Below are positions 53,691 through 61,900 of a stretch of 64,000 nt of DNA, one piece after another. Position numbers and translations under genes: made by a program. The notes beneath the pieces were generated by a model that was not told the origin of the DNA, ran no database searches, and was given only the letters and a program-made list of their open reading frames with translations. This DNA comes from Flavobacterium alkalisoli (GTDB taxonomy: Bacteria; Bacteroidota; Bacteroidia; Flavobacteriales; Flavobacteriaceae). The stretch is from positions 1,984,001-2,048,000 of the forward strand of contig NZ_CP042831.1 of assembly GCF_008000935.1 (NCBI RefSeq). The letters are read 5' to 3'. Within the stretch, counting starts at the first letter, position 1, and each line of letters starts with the position of its first letter.

Positions 53691-55661
53691 ATGTACAAAG
53701 GTTACAATCGTTTTTTACCACTATTTTTCCTGATAGTTTTTATCCTGCCATTCAATTTACAGTATACTTCTGTGAGTGATTATTACAACGATGATTTTCG
53801 AACTGTAATAATTACAGGTGTTGATGATTTAAATTCACAATTAAACAAACTTGAGCAAAATGCCCTGAATTACAAGAAGGGGAATCTTACCCTTAAAGAA
53901 TTAAAAGAGCAGCTTACAGAAACCCGAAACTCATTTAAGAGATCTGAATATATATTGGAGTATTACTATCCTGAACATATAAAGGCTTATATAAACGGGG
54001 CACCTTTAGATCATCCTGATCCGCTGCCGATAGATAAGAATGCTTCGGGAGACTATTATAATCTTAATCCGGAACAATATAGAAACAGTATGCCTATTGA
54101 TAACCTGGAGGCGGGCCACTATAAAGGGGAGGTAAAGATAGTTGCGCCAGTAGGTTTACAGGTATTGGATGAAACACTTTATACGGATGATAATCCTCAT
54201 AGGGAAGAAGTGTATAAGCTGGCTAAAGAGGTAAGAGACTCCTATCAGGTATTGGTTACTGCATTCAAATCAAGGGCATTTTTTTATGATTTTGAAGTTA
54301 TGGAGGCCTGCAGGCTTGAACTGGTAAGAATAACAGCAAGAGGAATCACTGGATTTGATACTCCGGGTTCGCTTAATGCTATGGAAGAGGCAGCTTCATC
54401 GTTGACAGGTATAGAAAAAGCACTTGAACCTTTATTAGCAAAAGCAGACGCCAATCTTAATAAAAGTATTAAAGGGCTATTTAAGAAGTCTGTTTCTGTT
54501 TTAAATAAAAGCAGAAACTTTGATGCTTTTGACAGACTGAATTTTATTACAGAATACATCAATCCTTTATATAAGCAGCTTTTGGATTTGCAATTATCCC
54601 TGCATATAAAAAGCAGCGCCGAAGTGCATGCAGCTACCCCTTCATGGAATGCATATAGTACAAACATGTTTTCGGAAGACTTCCTGAATCCATATTATTA
54701 TAGTCTGCTGAAAGAAGAGAACGACAGTGATGCTTTAAGAGATTTGGGCAGGAAACTTTTTTATGATACGGGATTAAGCAAAAACGGTATAATGAGCTGT
54801 GCAAGCTGCCATAAGCCGGAGCTTGCTTTTTCTGACGGGTATAAAAAATCGTTTGCCAGTATAGAAGGTAAAAGTGTATTGCGTAATTCACCTTCCCTTA
54901 TTAATTCGGTTTATGCTGACAGGTATTTTTATGATATGAGGGCCTATGATCTGGAAGAACAGGCAGAACATGTGGTAGAAAATCATATGGAGTTTAATAC
55001 AAGTTTTGAGGTTTTGGTACAAAAACTGAATTCTGATAAAGTTTACAGGGAACAGTTTAATGCTGTATTCAAAACGAATACTCTGGTAACACGCTACCAG
55101 TTTTCGTCGGCCTTATCATCTTATGTGTTGTCATTACGATCGTTTAGCAGTCCGTTTGATTTATATATGCAGGGGAAAAGCAAAGAGTTACCTAAAGATA
55201 TAAAAGCAGGTTTTAACCTTTTTATGGGTAAGGCGGGTTGCGCTACCTGTCATTATATGCCAACCTTTAGCGGGCTGGTGCCGCCATTGTATGATGAAAA
55301 TGAGAGTGAGGTATTGGGGGTGTTAAAACATCCTGATACTTTGATGGTAGATATCGATTATGGCCGTATAGCAAACGGTGTTATTGATGAAAAGCATGAA
55401 ATCTACAGGAATTCATTTAAAACAGTTACCGTAAGGAATGTGAAGCTAACAGGTCCTTATTTTCATAATGGAGCTTATGAAACGCTTGAACAGGTTATAG
55501 ACTTTTATAATGAAGGTGGTGCAGCTGGTAAAGGACTGGACTATGAATTGCCTAACCAAACTTTACCGCCTGATAAATTAGGGCTGAGTAAAAAAGAAAT
55601 AAAAGAACTTATTGCCTTCCTGGAATCCTTAACAGACAATCCTTCGTCATTTAAAAAGTAA
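53691..55661 (+). CDS. Di-heme cytochrome c peroxidase/MauG family protein with helical N-terminal domain (copy 2)
   Basis: 656 residues, paralogue of the protein at 21256. An N-terminal hydrophobic signal (FLPLFFLIVFILPFNL) is followed by a helical domain with GLQVLDETLY and TGFDTPGSLNAMEE, then the di-heme module with CASCHKPELAFSDG (CxxCH at 370-374) and CATCHYMPTFSGLVPP (517-521) and TGPYFHNGAYETLEQV. It is longer than copy 1 because of an insert near residues 110-150 (PLPIDKNASGDYYNLNPEQ). Predicted periplasmic. It directly precedes the PhoD-PhoX gene with its own Pho-box-like promoter, repeating the arrangement at 21-26 kb. Confidence 0.88.
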   Translation: MYKGYNRFLPLFFLIVFILPFNLQYTSVSDYYNDDFRTVIITGVDDLNSQLNKLEQNALNYKKGNLTLKELKEQLTETRNSFKRSEYILEYYYPEHIKAYINGAPLDHPDPLPIDKNASGDYYNLNPEQYRNSMPIDNLEAGHYKGEVKIVAPVGLQVLDETLYTDDNPHREEVYKLAKEVRDSYQVLVTAFKSRAFFYDFEVMEACRLELVRITARGITGFDTPGSLNAMEEAASSLTGIEKALEPLLAKADANLNKSIKGLFKKSVSVLNKSRNFDAFDRLNFITEYINPLYKQLLDLQLSLHIKSSAEVHAATPSWNAYSTNMFSEDFLNPYYYSLLKEENDSDALRDLGRKLFYDTGLSKNGIMSCASCHKPELAFSDGYKKSFASIEGKSVLRNSPSLINSVYADRYFYDMRAYDLEEQAEHVVENHMEFNTSFEVLVQKLNSDKVYREQFNAVFKTNTLVTRYQFSSALSSYVLSLRSFSSPFDLYMQGKSKELPKDIKAGFNLFMGKAGCATCHYMPTFSGLVPPLYDENESEVLGVLKHPDTLMVDIDYGRIANGVIDEKHEIYRNSFKTVTVRNVKLTGPYFHNGAYETLEQVIDFYNEGGAAGKGLDYELPNQTLPPDKLGLSKKEIKELIAFLESLTDNPSSFKK

Positions 55662-55993
55662 TTATACGGGTGCGTGCGCAACAATATAAGGCATAAGTGT
55701 TTTAACTGAAAGTTAAGATTTAGACTATTTGCATTATAACTAAAAAAATATGACTGATTTACATGCTTTTAAGTGCTAACTGTTAAAGAGTTGTCATTTT
55801 TTTGCTTTTTACTATCATTTTCAATGTTAAGAATCACTTTTGGGCCTTTTTGATAAAAATACGTTTATGGTTTACCATAAAATCTTCATATTCAATTAAA
55901 GTAAACTTAAGAATTTCGAACAATCCATGCCGAAACCAGAGGCTAATTTTGCAGCAAGAATCTATTAATTAATTTAAACCAACATTAGCTAAA
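55662..55993. other. Intergenic region with promoter D, no gene
   Basis: 332 bases between the peroxidase and the giant phosphatase gene. AT-rich, no credible ORF or strong terminator. The only structure I see is the repeat/promoter element at 55896-55951. Confidence 0.6.
55896..55951 (+). promoter_or_regulatory. Pho-box-like promoter D (PhoD-PhoX giant)
   Basis: TTAAA at 55896 and TTAAG at 55907 (11 bases apart), and -7 box TAATTTTG at 55944-55951. The second repeat is 37 bases before the -7 box, as in promoters A and B. The expected third unit (55918) is degenerate (GAACA). Confidence 0.6.
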
Positions 55994-58900
55994 ATGAAAA
56001 AAAGTTTACTTTTTTTGAGTTTAATGGTGTCTTTATTGATGAGTTTTGGCCTTCGGGCACAAACCATTCCTGGAGATTCCATAGTGTACGGGCCTATGAT
56101 GAGTCCAGTATACAATAACTCAGTAAGAGTTTGGGTGTTAACCAAAAACAATACCGGTTCGGGTAATGCGCTTTCTATAGCGTTAACTCAAAACGGTACT
56201 GAGAACGCCCCTCTTACAGGTACGGTTTACAATTCAGATGACAGGCTTGGTTACAGCCTTAGGTCTTTTGAGTACACCGGACTAGCAGAAGGGCAGTCGT
56301 ACACGGCAAAAGTACTTATTAACGGTATACCTTCAAGCCGTCAGTCGACAATTACAAACGGACAAAACACGTTAAGTGATTTTGAATTCCTTTCGGGAGG
56401 ATGTGGCCGTATATATGACCTTAGCCGTTGTATAGACCAGCCGGAAGCTGAGTTCCATTTTAACGGAACTCCAACAATGTTTAACGTAATGGCTGAAGAG
56501 CAGAGTGACCTGATGGTATGGTTAGGTGACGCTGTTTATCTATTAGGTTTACAACATGCAATGGGACAATGTCCTGATGGTGTTGATGACTGGGCAAATA
56601 AAGATATGGCTTTTGACCGTTACAGATTCTTTAGGAATTTTCACGACAGTCTAACGGTTGCAATGCCTCAGCTTGCAATTACAGACAACCACGATCTTGG
56701 TCCAAATGAATTTAATAAAACGCTGCCTACCATTGGCGAGATGCGTGAGATATTCATGGACTGGTGGCCAAACCCGGAATACAACAGTACACCGGAAGGA
56801 CAGGGACTTTACTCATCTTATGTATATAAAGATGTAGAATACTTTTTATTAGATAACCGTAGCTACCGCGATGGTATATCGCAGCATTTAGGTCCGGATC
56901 AGCTTCAGTGGCTTAAAGACGGACTATTAAATTCTACTGCTACATTTAAAGTTTTAATTAACGGTACGCCTTCGTTTGAGCGAAACTGTGGCGGAAGAAA
57001 CTTTTGTAATACAGCACAGTCTCAGGAGTTAATCAACTACATTAAGGCTAACAACATTAATGGTGTATTATCGTTAAGTGCTGATATACATGAGCAGAAA
57101 TTCATAATAAGGGATGGTGATGTTAACTATCCGCTTTATGATGTGTTATCGGGTAACATCAATTCAGATGTGGGTAACGGTAACTACAACATTAACTATA
57201 ACAGCAATTATATCCTTACAGGTGTTAAACAAACGTATTTAAGGATTAATGTTTATGGTGATGCAGATGACAGAAGGATGAAAGTGGAATATGTGGGTGC
57301 AACAGGTCAGCCATATTTTGAGACAATCATTCACGAAGACATGCTAACCAGTCAGAATGCAGATGCTCTTAAGCTGGAAATGGGTATAGAAAATGCTGTT
57401 GCAGATGCTTCAGGCTATAACCATATCATAACTGCAGAGAACCACACTTTTGCAGCAGACAGAGATGGCGTTACTAACGGTGCATTACAATTTAGTGCTG
57501 CTACTAATGTAACCATTCCTTATGCTACTGCATTTGATATGCACGACCGTCCGTACAGTTTAACGTTTTGGTTAAAACTGGAACAGTTTACTGCAACAGG
57601 ATCAACAATTTATTCAAACGGAGCAGAGGGTGCGGGTGTATCATTTGGTATTAGCCCTAACGGTAAGCTTACTTACACAAACCACGCAACAGGCACAACA
57701 CTTTCTACAGAGTACAGCCTGCTTGTAAATAACTGGTCTTACATTGTTTGGAAATACGACAACGTAAAAAGAAAACTATCAGTATACTATAACGGATTCC
57801 TTATCCAGGAGTGGAGTAATATCCTTACTCCGGTAGCTTCTGATGCTGATATTACAATCGGTAACAACTTCCAGGATAAAAAATATATAGGATTATTAGA
57901 TAAGCTTAACCTTTACGGTAGAATCATATCTGATGACGCTATTATGGAAGAGGCCGATTTTGAGTCTACACGTGGTGATGTACTTAAAATGGCTGGTGCT
58001 CAGCAAATGCTTATCCCTTCTGAAGTAGTAAACGACGCTTTAAGTGATGATTTTACTATTGAGTTTTGGGGTAAACTTACTGCAGACCCGGGAGGAAACT
58101 TTAAAATTATTGCAAGTAACGGTAGGGTAAACAACCTTACAACAGGTATATCTTTTGAGTTCCCGGATAACAATCAGTTAAATGTTGTTGTTGGTACAAA
58201 CGGTTCAGGCTGGAATACAATTTCTAACCAGGGAGCTATTTGGAACATAGGTGAGTGGAACCACGTAGCCCTTTCGGTTACTAAAAATGGTACCATGACA
58301 TACTATGTAAACGGACAGCAAATAGGTTCTGCGCCGTTTGGAGAATATATCCCTAACGAGTTTGGTTTAGGTCTTGGTTACAGCCCTTACTACGGTAGTG
58401 CTGTGCAGGCAGAACTTGATGAATTCCGTATTTGGGAAAGAGCACTTACTGCAGATGAGATAAACGAGCAGATGCACTATCACTTAACAGGTGATGAGGA
58501 AGACCTTGCTGTTTACTTTGACTTTAGTGCTGCTGATGAAGATGCAGACAGCTTTGTAAGCTTAGGCTCTATGGAGCAGGAAATCTTCCTTAATGGAGGT
58601 GTATTTGCTACGGCAACTTCTCCGGTATCAGTACTAGGTGATGATTATAAAGATGTGGTTACAGGTAAATGGAGCCGCAACAACGATGTAAATAACTCAG
58701 GACTTACATTCCCTAACAATATTACTGCTTACAACAGCAATGTTGTGGTAGGTAAACATAATGTGGAAACTACAGCAGCCGTACCGGGTGAGGACGATAT
58801 GACTTACCTTCAGGGCGGATGGAGAATAGATCCTCTAAACACTCCTTTTGCTACAGTAAAAATCAATCTTGAAGAAAGCTTACCGGATTATGAAACCATA

Positions 58901-61900
58901 AGCCAGACTGCAGGGCAGTATTATCTGCTTAAGTCGGTTGAGGGATCTGAGGAGACAGAAGAATTTGAAAATGTTGCAGAAGGAAGCTTTGACGGACAAA
59001 ATGTAACATTCTACAATGCTAACCTTACTGAAGGTACTTATTATGTAGCATGGTCTACAGCAGAGTTTGTACCGGGTAGAGGTGGAGCTTTATCGCTTGC
59101 GGGTGGACATGATGTTACTATTCCGTATGCAGATATGAACCCTATTATGGCTAATGCCTTTACCCTTGAGTTTTGGTTAAACGTAACTCAGGATCCGGGT
59201 AATAACGACAAGGTACTTTCAAGCCACGGTAAAATAAACGGTAACTCAACAGGTTTCTCTCTTGAGATGCCGGATAACAATACTATTTCTGCTGTATTTG
59301 GTACTAACACCAGTGCATGGAACAGTACTAACTCAGGTACTCCTTTAACAATAGGTGAGTGGAACCACATTGCGGTTACTGCTGCTCCCGGTGGTATGGT
59401 TAAGCTTTACGTTAATGGTGAGCTAAAAGGTGAAAATGCTTTTGCAGATTTCGTTCCTAACCAAAACTGGGACTTTGCTTTTGGTAAAAGTATAAACTAC
59501 GGAGGACAAACTTATTCTATGATGGATGAGTTCCGTATCTGGAATCACGTAAAAACTCAGGAAGAGATTGTTGAGCAGATGCACGTAATTCTTGAAGAAG
59601 GTCAGGATGGTTTATTATACAACTTCACTTTCGATCAGGAAGATAACGGTGTGCTTGAAAATCTAGGAGGTACTCAAACAACAGTTGTAGATTATACAAA
59701 TGCAACTATAATTAATGCTACCAGCCCGGTTAGTGAAATAAATGTAGATTTCCCGGATCAGGTTACAGGTAACTGGAGTATTACTAACGAAACTCTTAAT
59801 GGTTTATATGTAAGCGGTGGTATTTCTAACTTTACAGAAAACCTAATCGTTTCACGTAACCAAGACAATGACATTGCTCAGCTTGGTGAAGATGAGGATA
59901 ACAAATACCTTGTAGGCGGATGGCATTTAAATGCCCTTAACATGGAGGTTGCCGATCTTGAGGTTGACCTTGCAACTGTTATAGAAGATTTTGCAGCTGT
60001 TAATGCAATAGTGGCAGAATATTCACTTATAAAAGGAGATCCTAACAGTACTTACCAAACAGTAGCAACAGCTACTGAAGAAAATGGTGTGGTACTGTTT
60101 GAAGATGTTGATTTAGCTATAGGTAACTATTACCTTGCTTTTGAAATAGACCCAACAGCTGCTATTATAGCACAGGGTGGTGTACTTAGCCTAGGTAACG
60201 GTCACGATGTACAGATACCTAAAGAAGGTGTAAACGCTGCACTTTCGGGAGACTTTACTATCGAGCTTTGGGCTCGTTTAAGGGAGCCTTCGGGAGCTAA
60301 CAAGAAACTTGTAGGCTTTACCAGCTTTGGTGGTGGTAACTACGGTTGGGAAATGGAGTTCTTAGGTAACCAGACACTACAGACAATTACTGGTCAAGGA
60401 GCCGGAGGAGGATGGAATTCACTAAACTCAGACCATGTTTGGGGAGTAAACGAATGGAACCACGTTGCGGTAACATTTGTACCTAACGGTGAATTTAAGT
60501 TCTATATAAACGGTGAACTTGTAGACAGCATGCCGGTAGGAACATTCCAGCCAAATGCTAACAACCTTGCCTTTGGTAGAAACCTTTCGAATGATGCGCC
60601 AACAAGTAGTGATATAGATGAGTTCCGTATATGGACTAAGGCTAAGACAATTGAAGAGATACGTGAAGATATGTACCTTTCAATTCCTGAAGCTACAGAT
60701 AATCTTGCTTACAACTATACATTTAATCAGGATAACAGCGGTTTCTTAGTAAACAGTGGTTCTGAAGTAGTTGAAGTTCCTTATACAAATGCTTCAATCA
60801 TAGCTGCTACAGATCCTGTAAGGGATATGGAAGCTCCTTACCGTAATGAGGTTAGGGGTAGCTGGAGTGTTATGAATGATAGCGGTAACGGTATGTACCT
60901 TGCTGATGAAGTTACCAGCGTTAACAACAACGTAGTATTTGGTAAAGAAGAAGGTAATGAAGTACTTCATGCACTAAACGATGAAGAAAACGATACGCTT
61001 TATATCAGCGGAAGATGGATGCCTGATACACGCTTTATTGAAACAGCAGCCCTTAAGGTTGACGTTTCTAAAGTGTTTGACAACCCTAACGATGTAAATA
61101 CACTTGCAACAACTTACTTCCTGTTAACAGGTAACCCTGCTACAGAAATTACAGTTGCAGCAACAGGTACTAAAGTAGGAAGCATTGTAACCTTTACAGA
61201 GATTCCTCTTGATGGTACCCCGCTTTACCTTGCATGGTTAGAGAGTTCTACAGAATATCCTGTGGGTACTTTCCCTATCGCTTCTCAAAGCTTATGGAAA
61301 TACAACGATAACGGAGTTGACCTTGGTACTGAATGGACAGCTGTAGATTATGATGATACAGCATGGATGTTTGGTAATGGTATATTAGGTTACGGAGACG
61401 GTGTTGAGGCAACTACACTAAGTTATGGTGAGGATGCTAATAACAAATACCCAACTTACTATTTCAGACATACGTTTAACGTGGAAGACGCTTCTCAAAT
61501 AGGTTCGTTACTTTTCCATACATTAAAAGATGACGGTGTAATAGTATATGTAAACGGCGTTGAGGCTTTCAGATCAAACATGCCTGAAGGTGCTGTTACT
61601 TACAACACTTATGCTTCTTCAACAATAGGTGGTTCAGATGAAACTACTTATGAACTTGTTGAAACAGCTAACCTGCTTGAAAACGGTACGAACGTAATTG
61701 CTGTAGAGCTTCACCAGGCTTCTGCAAACAGTTCAGACCTTGGCTTTGATATGGAGGTTAACTTTAACCTTCCTCCGCTTGAAGCAGCATCTTACCCGCT
61801 TCATAAAGGAGAGACATGGGCTTATCTTGACAACGGTTCTGATTTAGGTGCTACAGACTGGACAGAATCTACATACAACAACAATGCATGGGAAAGAGGA

